Source: Myxococcota bacterium
GTDB taxonomy: Bacteria > Myxococcota_A > UBA9160 > PR03
Assembly: GCA_030066475.1 (NCBI GenBank)
Contig: JASJBO010000121.1
Coordinates: 1 to 12,891, forward strand
Direction: 5' to 3'
DNA: 12,891 bases
Under the pieces are notes generated by a model. The model had not been told where the DNA came from. It saw only the letters and a program-made list of their open reading frames with translations, and ran no database searches. Within the stretch, counting starts at the first letter, position 1. Each line of letters opens with the position of its first letter. The translations under genes and the position numbers were made by a program. Of the stretch, positions 6,621 through 12,891 are shown one piece after another.

Positions 6621-7316
6621 ATGAGAACGACCAATCGCGTTCTTCTTCTGGCGGCGCCGACGGCGCTCGCCTTCGTCTTCACGCTGACGCTCGCGGGGGC
6701 GAGCGCGCAGGCGGGAGAGGCGATCACGCTCTATCACCAGTTCAGCCTCAAGTCGCGGGGCCTGAGCCAGGGCACGAAGAAGGCCGACGCCAAGATCGAG
6801 AACACCAAGTTCGACCTCAGGACCGTCGCGGCGCTGTGCCTCGAGGGGGACGTCGCCAAGAAGGACAAGATCCTGCTCTGCGTCGAGTGCGACGAGGACG
6901 ACAGCGACTTCGTGGACACGAACTACGAGATCGTCGTCTTCAACGAGGCCAACGAGCAGATCGGGCTCCTCGGCACCATGGACGTCAACGCCGATACCAT
7001 CAAGCTGGAGACGAAGAAGAGCGGAGCGGAGAACAAGCGGGCTGGTGTCTACGGCGTTCTGCAGTTGGGAGACGTCTCCGACACCGACAACGATTGCGAC
7101 GGGATCGTCGACCTGTTCATGCAGGGAGTGCTCGACGTCGGATTCGACAACAAGACGCAGTGCGTGAGCACGGCCAAGGGCAAGAGCTGGCAGGGCTTTG
7201 GTGACGCCGAGGGTCTCACGGACGATTCGCCGGTGACCGGCGACCCGAACGCCAAGAAGCCCAACAAGAAGGACAACGTGAGCCTGGGCGCAGGTAGCAG
7301 TAGCAGCAGCGAGTAG
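6621..7316 (+). CDS. Secreted protein of unknown function with a calcium-loop-like motif
   Basis: This protein has 231 residues from ATG 6621. The signal peptide is MRTTNRVLLLAAPTALAF, then VFTLTLAGASAQA, with cleavage predicted after SAQA. The mature protein is hydrophilic, rich in Asp, Lys, Asn and Thr, and beta-strand-like. Lysine codons are frequent, unlike the Arg/Ala-rich neighbours. Five Cys occur in LCLEGD, LLCVECDEDD, DNDCDG and TQCVS, suggesting disulfides. S-D-T-D-N-D-C-D-G-I-V-D near 152-163 resembles the Asp-rich calcium loops of thrombospondin type 3 or dockerin repeats, but occurs once. The C-terminus is Lys/Pro/Asn-rich and ends GAGSSSSSE, encoded by AGC/AGT repeats. I do not recognise a family. 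The gene has its own promoter candidate, leader hairpin and strong terminator, so it is probably transcribed alone and possibly abundantly. Confidence 0.8.
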   Translation: MRTTNRVLLLAAPTALAFVFTLTLAGASAQAGEAITLYHQFSLKSRGLSQGTKKADAKIENTKFDLRTVAALCLEGDVAKKDKILLCVECDEDDSDFVDTNYEIVVFNEANEQIGLLGTMDVNADTIKLETKKSGAENKRAGVYGVLQLGDVSDTDNDCDGIVDLFMQGVLDVGFDNKTQCVSTAKGKSWQGFGDAEGLTDDSPVTGDPNAKKPNKKDNVSLGAGSSSSSE

Positions 7317-7356
7317 GCTCGCCTCGTCGATCACGTTTCGGGACCACGAGTCCCTG

Positions 7357-7395
7357 CCGAGCCCGGGCGAGACCGCCCGGGCTCGGTTCCTTTTT
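7357..7395 (+). terminator. Strong intrinsic terminator after the secreted protein gene
   Basis: CCGAGCCCGGGCG (7357-7369) and CGCCCGGGCTCGG (7374-7386) form a perfect 13-bp stem with a 4-base loop AGAC. TTCCTTTTT (7387-7395) follows. The T-run is only on the right, so it terminates plus-strand transcription coming from the gene ending at 7316. It also isolates the lipoprotein gene at 7457, which must have its own promoter. Confidence 0.95.
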
Positions 7396-7416
7396 GGGCC
7401 ACCGACGACCGGCCGC

Positions 7417-7448
7417 GAGGGTCGGGCCACGGGGCCTCGGGGACCCTC
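7417..7448 (+). repeat. Inverted repeat just before the lipoprotein start at 7457
   Basis: GAGGGTC (7417-7423) is matched by GACCCTC (7442-7448) with 18 bases between, and the inner segment contains two GGGCC tracts. The right arm ends 8 bases before the ATG, where a Shine-Dalgarno would be expected but none is seen. It could be an operator or a translation-limiting hairpin. The paralogue at 1940 also has an inverted repeat next to its start, with a different sequence. Confidence 0.3.
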
Positions 7449-7456
7449 ACCTCGTG

Positions 7457-8422
7457 ATGAAGCTACGAGCGTTGGGCATCGCAGCCGTGCTGCTGGCCGC
7501 CGGAGGCTGCACCTGTGAGCGCGACCGGCCGGTGGCAGTCACGGAGGCGACGGGAGACGCGCCCGCCGCCCTTACGTCAGGCGGCGGCGACGTCCTCGTG
7601 CTCACGGAAGGCCGGGTGCGCCTCGACGTGGACGGCGCCATGCAGCTCGTCGTGCTCGAGCGGCTGGCGCAGCAGGGCGGCTTCCGGCTGGACGTGCACG
7701 GCGTGGCGCCGCGCGCGGTGACGCTGCGCCTCGACGGGGCTCCCCTGCGCGAGGCGATCGGTGCCCTGCTGGGCGACGTGGCCTTCGCGCTCGAGTTCGC
7801 ATTCGAGCCGGAGAGCGGAGCCCACGAGCTCGCGGTGCTTCGCGTCGGATCGCCCCCGCCGCCACCCCAGGTGGCCGCCGCGGCGGCCAGGCCCATCGAG
7901 CCGCCGCCCCGACCGTCCGAACGGGCTGCGCCGCGGCGCAGCCGGCTGGCGGAGGAGGCGTTCGCGCGCGCGCGCCGGCGTTCCGACCGGACCTGGGTGC
8001 CCAGCTACGACGAGAGCGAGGGTGGTCAGCAGGAGCTGTTCGTGGCGCTCGCCGACCCGGACCCGAAGAAGCGGACAGAGGCGCTCGCCGAGATCGACGT
8101 CGGGGAGGGAGACGCGCGCGATCGGGTGGTGGCCGTGGCCGAGGGGGATGGGATTGCGACCGTCCGGGCCTCGGCCGCCGAGGCACTCGGCGACGACGGC
8201 AGCTTCGCGTCGGTCGGCGCGCTCCTGGGCATGCTCGACGACCCCGACCCGCAGGTGCTGGTGGCCACCATCGAGGCGCTCGACTACGCCGGCGACGAGT
8301 CGCTGGCACCCTACGTCGAGCCGCTCGCCGACCACCCCGACCCCGCCGTGAGCGAGGCGGCGCAGGACGTGCTCGATCGATGGAATCCCACCGATCTCAG
8401 CGACCTCCTGGACATCCGCTGA
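7457..8422 (+). CDS. Probable lipoprotein with STN-like domain and HEAT repeats (paralogue of 1940)
   Basis: This protein has 321 residues from the ATG at 7457. An in-frame start at 7394 would lie within the terminator T-run and add a non-signal extension, so it is rejected. The signal MKLRALGIAAVLLAAGGC gives Cys18 as the likely lipidated residue, with Ala at -3 and Cys20 as an alternative. Residues 45-115 form an STN-like domain (DVLVLTEGRVRLDV, MQLVVLERLAQQGGFRLDV, VTLRLDGAPLREAIGALL). A Pro-rich linker lies at 132-153, then an Arg-rich segment. Residues 192-310 carry HEAT-like repeats with D-P-D-P motifs at 200 and 262 and H-P-D-P at 293. The last repeat, D-E-S-L-A-P-Y-V-E-P-L, closely matches D-A-S-L-L-P-R-V-E-P-L of the 1940 protein, and domain order and repeat number agree. 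It is convergent with the protease at 8582. Function unknown. Confidence 0.8.
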   Translation: MKLRALGIAAVLLAAGGCTCERDRPVAVTEATGDAPAALTSGGGDVLVLTEGRVRLDVDGAMQLVVLERLAQQGGFRLDVHGVAPRAVTLRLDGAPLREAIGALLGDVAFALEFAFEPESGAHELAVLRVGSPPPPPQVAAAAARPIEPPPRPSERAAPRRSRLAEEAFARARRRSDRTWVPSYDESEGGQQELFVALADPDPKKRTEALAEIDVGEGDARDRVVAVAEGDGIATVRASAAEALGDDGSFASVGALLGMLDDPDPQVLVATIEALDYAGDESLAPYVEPLADHPDPAVSEAAQDVLDRWNPTDLSDLLDIR

Positions 8423-8581
8423 TCTCGACCCTTTCGGGGTCCATGCCCGCCGCGCTCGGGACGCCTCGCAGCGTATGCACGGCTTGCAGCGTGCGCGGCA
8501 GAAGCGCCCTGCAAGCGCCCGGAGGACGCGCGCAGCGAGCCGCAGGCGAGCGAAGTCCACCAGCCAGGCTCTCGCCTCGAG

Positions 8582-9922
8582 TCAGCGCGTCTCGAGCGCC
8601 AGCGCCTCGAACGCGTCGTGCAGCGGGATCAGCAGGTTGATGTCCATCGGCGCCCCGCCCTGGCTGAACACGCCCGCCACCGTGATCGCCACCACCTCGC
8701 CCTGCTCGTTCAGCACCGGGCCGCCCGAGTTGCCCTTGTTGATGGCGGCGTCGGTCTGGTAGAAGCGCTGGCCGTCGAGCTCGCGCACCGAGGACAGGAT
8801 GCCGCGCGTGACCGTGTGGCTCAGGCGCTCGTCGAGCGGCGTGCCGATCACGTAGAGCGTGTCGCCCTCGCGCGGCGCGGTGCGCGCCAGCTCGAGCGGG
8901 GGCGCGTCGGCGAAGCCCTCGAGCTGGAGCAGCGCCACGTCGCGCACCGCGTCGCGGCGCAGCACGCGGGCGTCGCGCTCCTCGTCGCCCAGGATCACGA
9001 TCACCCGCTCGCTGCCGGCCACCACGTGGGCGTTGGTGAGCACGTGGCCGCCGGTCGAGACCAGGAAGCCGCTGCCGTGCCCGCCGGCGGTGCGCACGGT
9101 GACGGTGCCGGCCTTCAGCTCGCCGACTCGCGCCGAGAAGGTCGAGGCGCCGGCGCCGAAGCGCACGGCCAGCTTCATCGCGTCCAGCTCGGCGGGAGCC
9201 GCGTCGGCCAGCGAGGCGGCCGCGGGGACCATCAGCTCGCCGAAGCCCCGTGACTTGAACATCTCGTTCGCGGCGCTCACGAAGGCCTCGAGCATGCTGT
9301 GGCCCAGGCGGCCGTTGCCGCGCAGCCGGTCGGCGCCGCGCGTGGTGGTCTCGAGCACGACCTCGCGCCGCAGGTTGTCGAACACGCGCCACTCGACCTC
9401 GAGGCTCGAGACGACGCGGCAGCCCTCGACCCGCATGTCGGTGATCACGCCCATCACCGACAGCTCGGGCGGGCGCGGCGCCTCGCGCGCGAAGGTGAGC
9501 ACCGAGGCGGGGGTCTGGTAGCCGAGCTCCTCGAGCCGGCCGTGGAAGCCGCTCTGCCAGTTGACCTGACGCGCCTCGCCCTTGGCGTGGTAGACGGTGA
9601 CCGGCCGCCGGTAGCAGCCGCTGCCGATCACGCGCGGCTGGTCGGACGGCGAGTCGAGCTGGATCGCGATCTTCTCGAGCACGATCTGGCGCGAGGGCTC
9701 CGGGCCGGTGTAGCGGCCGGCGTAGTCGGTGGCGCGCGGGCGCTCGGACTGCTGCGGCTCCTGGCTGCCCTGGATCTTCGTGCCCTTGCCCGAGGCCGGC
9801 GGCACGTCGGAGAAGTGGAGCTTGCCGTTCTCGTCGACCCACTTGTAGAGCTGGGCGGCGGCGGGCGGTGCCGCGCCGGCTGCGAGCAGGGCGGTCGCGA
9901 GCAGCAGGCGGATCGCGAGCAT
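8582..9922 (-). CDS. Secreted trypsin/HtrA-like serine protease with N-terminal DUF4124 domain
   Basis: This 446-residue protein has a signal peptide, MLAIRLLLATALLAAGAA, ending at about AAAQ24. Residues 25-42 (LYKWVDENGKLHFSDVPP) are a textbook DUF4124 motif. Residues about 80-235 form a mixed alpha/beta region with one Cys pair (C103, C168) and no family that I can name firmly. The C-terminal half, 262-446, is a chymotrypsin-fold protease of the DegP/HtrA type: GHGSGFLVSTGGHVLTNAHVV with His299, RDVALLQL with Asp328 and NKGNSGGPV with Ser399, a complete triad. No PDZ domain follows, as the protein ends soon after the barrel. GGAGG (minus strand, 9929-9933) six bases upstream fixes the start. 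It should act in the periplasm, in protein quality control or processing of a specific target. It stands alone on its strand between convergent and divergent neighbours. Confidence 0.9.
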   Translation of the reverse strand: MLAIRLLLATALLAAGAAPPAAAQLYKWVDENGKLHFSDVPPASGKGTKIQGSQEPQQSERPRATDYAGRYTGPEPSRQIVLEKIAIQLDSPSDQPRVIGSGCYRRPVTVYHAKGEARQVNWQSGFHGRLEELGYQTPASVLTFAREAPRPPELSVMGVITDMRVEGCRVVSSLEVEWRVFDNLRREVVLETTTRGADRLRGNGRLGHSMLEAFVSAANEMFKSRGFGELMVPAAASLADAAPAELDAMKLAVRFGAGASTFSARVGELKAGTVTVRTAGGHGSGFLVSTGGHVLTNAHVVAGSERVIVILGDEERDARVLRRDAVRDVALLQLEGFADAPPLELARTAPREGDTLYVIGTPLDERLSHTVTRGILSSVRELDGQRFYQTDAAINKGNSGGPVLNEQGEVVAITVAGVFSQGGAPMDINLLIPLHDAFEALALETR

Positions 9923-10007
9923 GGCGGGCCTCCGGACGTCCGCACGGTCCCCGAGTGCATCGGCCGACCGCGCGCGCGATCTGAGCGGCGCGGCGCGCAG
10001 CGAGCGC

Positions 10008-10036
10008 GCAGCGCGAACGCAGGGGGCAGCGCGAAC
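10008..10036 (+). repeat. Short direct repeat in the 9923-10109 divergent intergenic region
   Basis: GCAGCGCGAAC occurs at 10008-10018 and again at 10026-10036, 18 bases start to start. It lies between the divergent protease and dienelactone hydrolase genes. Spacing of nearly two helical turns would suit tandem regulator sites, but the surrounding DNA is composed largely of GC dinucleotide runs, so chance is plausible. No convincing -10/-35 pair is visible nearby. Confidence 0.25.
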
Positions 10037-10095
10037 CGGCCGGGATCGCGGCGGCGCCCGTCGGTTCGCACGCTACCTTGCCGCCGCTCGACGCG

Positions 10096-10105
10096 AGGAG
10101 GAGGG
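10096..10105 (+). promoter_or_regulatory. Strong ribosome binding site fixing the start at 10110
   Basis: AGGAGGAGGG lies just before the ATG at 10110, with AGGAGG 8 bases from it. The frame is open as far back as 9921, but the upstream extension is Arg/Ala-rich and lacks the family's first strand, so the ATG at 10110 is the start. Confidence 0.75.
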
Positions 10106-10109
10106 AGCG

Positions 10110-10850
10110 ATGGAGATCCAGACGGAGCGGGTCGCAATCCCGGTGGCCGGGGCGACCATGGGCGGCTACCTGGCGCGCCCGGCCGAGCAGGGGCCGCACC
10201 CGGCGGTGATCGTGTGGATGGAGATCTTCGGCGTGAACTCGCACATCCGCGCGGTCACCGAGCGGGTCGCGCGCGAGGGCTACGTCGCGGTGGCGCCCGA
10301 CTTCTTCCACCGCACCGGGGCCGACCTCGAGCTGGGCTACGACGACGCCGGCTTCGAGGAGGGGTTCAAGCACCTGAACCAGCTCCACGCCGACACCATG
10401 ATCGAGGACGCCCGCGCCACGCTGGCCTGGCTGCGCGCCCGCGGCGACGTGCGCGGCGACCGCGTTGGCTGCATGGGCTTCTGCGTGGGCGGCCACATGA
10501 CCTACCTGACCGCCTGCGAGACCGACGTGGCCGCGGCCGCCAGCTTCTACGGCGGCGGCATCGCGGGACCGGAGGGCTTCGGGGGCGCCCCTTCCACGCT
10601 CGGCCGAACCGGCCAGATCGGCGGCAAGATCCTGTGCCTGTTCGGCGAGCAGGACGAGTACATCCCGCTCGACCAGGTCGACGCGATCCGCGGCGCGCTG
10701 CAAGACGCCGGCACGCGCCACGACGTGGTGGTGTATCCCGGCGCCGACCACGGCTTCTTCTGCGACCAGCGCGAGAGCCACCGGCCCGAGGCCGCCGCCA
10801 ACGCCTGGGAGCGGGTCGTGGCGCTGTTCCAGGAGACGCTGCAGGGGTAG
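10110..10850 (+). CDS. Dienelactone hydrolase family protein (intact triad)
   Basis: This 246-residue cytosolic alpha/beta-hydrolase has the usual length of the family. All expected residues are visible: Glu38 in VWMEIFG, nucleophile Cys125 in G-F-C-V-G-G, Asp182 in LFGEQDEYIP, and His214 in YPGADHGFF. Other signatures are GYVAVAPDFFHR (58-68) and DARATLAWLRARGDV near 100-114. Members hydrolyse dienelactone in chloroaromatic or catechol breakdown, but many carboxymethylenebutenolidase-like proteins act on other esters or lactones. No ring-cleavage genes are nearby, so the substrate is open. It is 16 bases upstream of the phosphoesterase gene, so the two are likely co-transcribed. It gives a useful internal comparison for the degenerate exported homologue at 1153. 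Confidence 0.93.
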   Translation: MEIQTERVAIPVAGATMGGYLARPAEQGPHPAVIVWMEIFGVNSHIRAVTERVAREGYVAVAPDFFHRTGADLELGYDDAGFEEGFKHLNQLHADTMIEDARATLAWLRARGDVRGDRVGCMGFCVGGHMTYLTACETDVAAAASFYGGGIAGPEGFGGAPSTLGRTGQIGGKILCLFGEQDEYIPLDQVDAIRGALQDAGTRHDVVVYPGADHGFFCDQRESHRPEAAANAWERVVALFQETLQG

Positions 10851-10866
10851 GAGCTAGGCTCCCGGC

Positions 10867-12066
10867 GTGGCGCGCTTGCGGACGTTCTTCTTCGAGAACC
10901 TGTGGCACAACCTGGCGGCCTTCGTCGGGCTGATGCAGGTGCTGATCGGCCACTGGGTGATCGTGGTGCTGGCGGGTCGCGAGGGTCCGGGCCTGGCGCT
11001 CGGGCTGGGGCTCGCGGCGCTGCTGGTGGCGGCCAACGTGTCCGTGGTGCCGGTGATCCGCGACGCGCGGCGCCGCGGGCGCGGGCTCTCGGCCTGGATG
11101 GCGCGGCTCTACACGAGCGTGAGCATCGGCACGCTGCTGGTGGGCACGGTGATCGCGCTCGGCTGGCTTGGCTTCCTGCCGCTGGCGGGGCTGCTCGCCG
11201 CGTTCGGCATCTCGAGCGAGCTGGTGTTCGACGCCTTCCGGGTGCTCAGCGCGGGCGTGGTGGCGATGCTCGTCGCGATCCTCGTGTGGGGCTTCACGAT
11301 CGGGCAGCGGCGCTTCGAGCACACGCACCTGCGACTGCCGCTCTCGGCACTCCCCGACGGCCTGCGCGGCCTGCGCATCGTGCAGATCAGCGACCTGCAC
11401 ATCGGCAACGGCCTGGAGGACGAGCGCCTCGGCGCCTTCGTAGCGCGCGTCAACGCGCTCGACGCCGACGTGCTGGCGATCACGGGCGACATCTTCGACT
11501 TCGACCCGCGCCACGTCGACGACGGCGCGCGGCGCCTGGGGGGCCTGCGCGCGCGCCACGGCGTCTACGCGGTGCTCGGCAACCACGACGCCTACACCGG
11601 GAGCGAGCTGGTGGCCGCGGCGCTCGAGCGGCACGCGCCGCACATCCGGCTGCTGCGCGGCGACGTCGAGCGGCTGCCGACCGAGCACCCGATCTACCTG
11701 GCCGGCATCGACGACCCGGGGCGCCACTGGACCGCGCAGTCGCTCGAGCTCCCCGAGCTCGAGGCGCTGGCGAGCGGGCTGCCCGAGGACGGTCCGGTGC
11801 TGCTGCTGGTGCACCGGCCCGAGGCGTTCCCGCAGGCCGCGCGGCTCGGCTTCCCGCTGGTGCTGGCGGGCCACACGCACGGCGGGCAGCTCGCGCTGCC
11901 GACGCCGGGCGGCCGCCTCAACGTGGCGCGCTTCATGACGCGCTTCCACCGCGGCCTGTATCGCCAGGGCGACGCGACGCTCTACGTCCACCGCGGCTGC
12001 GGCGTGGCCGGGCCCGCGCTGCGCATCAACTGCCCGCGCGAGATCGCCACCATCGAGCTGGTCTGA
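10867..12066 (+). CDS. Membrane-anchored metallophosphoesterase (YkuE/YaeI-like)
   Basis: This 399-residue protein starts at GTG 10867. The N-terminal half holds about four hydrophobic segments, near residues 15-36, 41-64, 84-113 and 124-146. The C-terminal half is a calcineurin-type phosphoesterase with all metal-binding blocks: QISDLHIG (Asp176, His178), AITGDIFD (Asp208), VLGNHD (Asn239, His240), LLLVHRPE (His316) and AGHTHGGQ (His336, His338). Related proteins (B. subtilis YkuE, E. coli YaeI, chlamydial LpxG) act on phospholipids or UDP-diacylglucosamine, so a lipid or cell-envelope substrate is plausible but unproven. The start has only a distant AGGAG (10849-10853), 13 bases away, so translation may depend on coupling to the hydrolase gene that ends at 10850. 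Confidence 0.92.
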   Translation: MARLRTFFFENLWHNLAAFVGLMQVLIGHWVIVVLAGREGPGLALGLGLAALLVAANVSVVPVIRDARRRGRGLSAWMARLYTSVSIGTLLVGTVIALGWLGFLPLAGLLAAFGISSELVFDAFRVLSAGVVAMLVAILVWGFTIGQRRFEHTHLRLPLSALPDGLRGLRIVQISDLHIGNGLEDERLGAFVARVNALDADVLAITGDIFDFDPRHVDDGARRLGGLRARHGVYAVLGNHDAYTGSELVAAALERHAPHIRLLRGDVERLPTEHPIYLAGIDDPGRHWTAQSLELPELEALASGLPEDGPVLLLVHRPEAFPQAARLGFPLVLAGHTHGGQLALPTPGGRLNVARFMTRFHRGLYRQGDATLYVHRGCGVAGPALRINCPREIATIELV

Positions 12067-12091
12067 GCGGCGGCGAGCGAAGTCCTCGCGG

Positions 12092-12889
12092 CTACGACGC
12101 GCCCGGGGCGCCGCGCACCACGCGGCCCGCCGTGTTGCCGCCTTCCACCGGGTAGTCGGCGCCCGTGCACGAGGCGCTCTCGTCCGAGGCCAGGAACAGC
12201 ACCATGTTGACCACGTCGTCGATCAGCGCCTCGATCGAGCGCTGCTTCTGCGTGGCGAGGTAGGGCTGCATGTGCGGGATCACGCGAGCGGCGTCCACGC
12301 CGACGGGCATGTAGGGCTGCACCATGTGCTGGCTCCCGACCTCGGGACAGACGGCGTTGACGCGGATGCCGTGGCGGCCCAGCTCGAGGGCCGCGACGCG
12401 CGTGAGGCCGCGCACGGCCCACTTGGTCGAGGCGTAGGCCGACACGCCGTTCTGGCCGCGCAGCCCGTCGACCGAGGACACGTTGACGATCGAGCCCCCG
12501 CCGGCCGCCCGCATCGGCTCGATCACCGACTGGATGCCGAGGAAGGTCCCGAGCTGGTTCACGCGCACCACGCGCAGGAACTCGTCGGCCGAGGTGTCCT
12601 CGATCGTGGCCAGGTGGAGCACCGCCGCGTTGTTCACCAGCACGTCGAGCCCGCCGTGTGCGGCCGTGGTGTCCGCGACGGCCCGCTGCCAGTCGTCCTC
12701 GGACGCGACGTCGAGCGGCAGGAAGCGCGCCGCCGCCCCGATCTCCTCGGCGACCGCGCTCCCCTGCTCCTCGAGCACGTCGCCCAGCACCACCCGCGCC
12801 CCCTCCCGCGCGAAACGCCGAGCCGTCGCCGCCCCGGTCCCCCGCGCCGCCCCCGTCACCAACGCCACCTTCCCCTCGAGCCGTCCCAC
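12092..12889 (-). CDS. SDR family NAD(P)-dependent oxidoreductase
   Basis: This protein has 265 residues from GTG 12889, two bases from the window edge. MGRLEGKVALVTG is a typical first strand for classical SDRs, so the gene is probably complete. Motifs are TGAARGTG (12-19, nucleotide binding), Asp37 at the end of strand 2 (suggesting NAD preference), D60-V61, NNAA (86-89), Asn111, Ser138/139, and Tyr152-x3-Lys156 (YASTK). The segment after strand 6 reads N-A-V-C-P-E-V-G-S-Q instead of the common CPG, and the substrate loop is longer, with SQHMVQPYMP and a Lys/Gln-rich stretch. The C-terminal LFLASDESASCTGADYPVEGG is standard. The general type resembles 3-alpha/20-beta-hydroxysteroid dehydrogenases; the substrate is unknown. 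It converges on the phosphoesterase gene with a 25-base gap. An upstream start outside the window cannot be excluded. Confidence 0.9.
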   Translation of the reverse strand: MGRLEGKVALVTGAARGTGAATARRFAREGARVVLGDVLEEQGSAVAEEIGAAARFLPLDVASEDDWQRAVADTTAAHGGLDVLVNNAAVLHLATIEDTSADEFLRVVRVNQLGTFLGIQSVIEPMRAAGGGSIVNVSSVDGLRGQNGVSAYASTKWAVRGLTRVAALELGRHGIRVNAVCPEVGSQHMVQPYMPVGVDAARVIPHMQPYLATQKQRSIEALIDDVVNMVLFLASDESASCTGADYPVEGGNTAGRVVRGAPGAS

Positions 12890-12891
12890 CG

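Noticed and set aside
3896..7204. A 1102-codon plus-strand open frame antisense to the dehydrogenase operon
   Set aside because: It covers the GMC and small-subunit genes in antisense and reads into the secreted gene out of frame. Composition is Arg/Ala/Pro/Gly-rich with no domain signature, which is typical of GC-rich antisense frames.
7394..7456. N-terminal extension of the second STN-HEAT protein from an ATG at 7394
   Set aside because: That ATG lies inside the terminator T-run and would bury the signal peptide behind 21 Arg/Pro-rich residues.
8427..8441. GACCC / GGGTC hairpin after the lipoprotein gene at 7457 as a terminator
   Set aside because: The stem is only 5 bp and no T-run follows. 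The 159-base convergent gap 8423-8581 holds nothing else I can support.
8397..10781. A 794-codon minus-strand open frame across the protease and dienelactone hydrolase
   Set aside because: It is low-complexity Arg/Ala sequence overlapping two well-supported genes. The real protease lies in another frame with a signal peptide, catalytic triad and Shine-Dalgarno.
10366..11991. A 541-codon minus-strand open frame antisense to the hydrolase and phosphoesterase
   Set aside because: It is Arg/His/Gln-rich with no motif and lies opposite genes with complete catalytic motifs.
1..12891. tRNA, rRNA, CRISPR array, transposase or phage genes
   Set aside because: None found by reading both strands. Repeats present are short and local, and no product resembles a transposase, integrase or Cas protein.

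Overview
The window is a very GC-rich stretch with dense gene packing, long antisense shadow frames and several GTG starts. Signal peptides, apparent lipoproteins, a Tat-exported dehydrogenase subunit, a DUF4124 protein and secretin-type STN domains point to a Gram-negative bacterium. Together with a luciferase-like F420-type oxidoreductase, an SDR and a dienelactone hydrolase, this fits a deltaproteobacterial, myxobacterial or Binatota-like lineage. That placement is inference; no marker gene is present. I see no rRNA, tRNA, CRISPR array, insertion sequence or phage gene.

Left part (1-2902): a secreted-protein gene runs off the left edge on the minus strand. Divergent from it are three plus-strand genes: a luciferase-like oxidoreductase (192-1067), an exported dienelactone-hydrolase-like protein that has lost two of its three catalytic residues (1153-1899), and an apparent lipoprotein with an STN-like domain followed by HEAT repeats (1940-2902).

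Centre (2943-6317, minus strand): a likely three-gene operon. Its order is a Tat-signal small subunit of the gluconate-2-dehydrogenase subunit 3 family, a GMC flavoprotein overlapping it by 8 bases and carrying the Cx5Cx3C iron-sulfur motif of FAD-glucose dehydrogenases, and an integral-membrane sterol-desaturase/fatty-acid-hydroxylase family enzyme. No cytochrome subunit is present in the window.

6318-7456: a 303-base divergent intergenic region holds inverted repeats and a sigma-70-like promoter candidate. It leads to a single-gene unit encoding a secreted protein of unknown function (6621-7316), closed by a very strong intrinsic terminator (7357-7395).

Right part (7457-12891): a second STN plus HEAT lipoprotein (7457-8422), clearly a paralogue of the one at 1940; a convergent secreted serine protease with a DUF4124 domain (8582-9922); an intact dienelactone hydrolase (10110-10850); a membrane-anchored metallophosphoesterase (10867-12066); and a convergent SDR at the right edge (12092-12889).

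The observations most worth following up are the pair of STN-HEAT lipoproteins, the exported pseudo-hydrolase next to one of them, and the cytochrome-less FAD dehydrogenase operon with its membrane hydroxylase.
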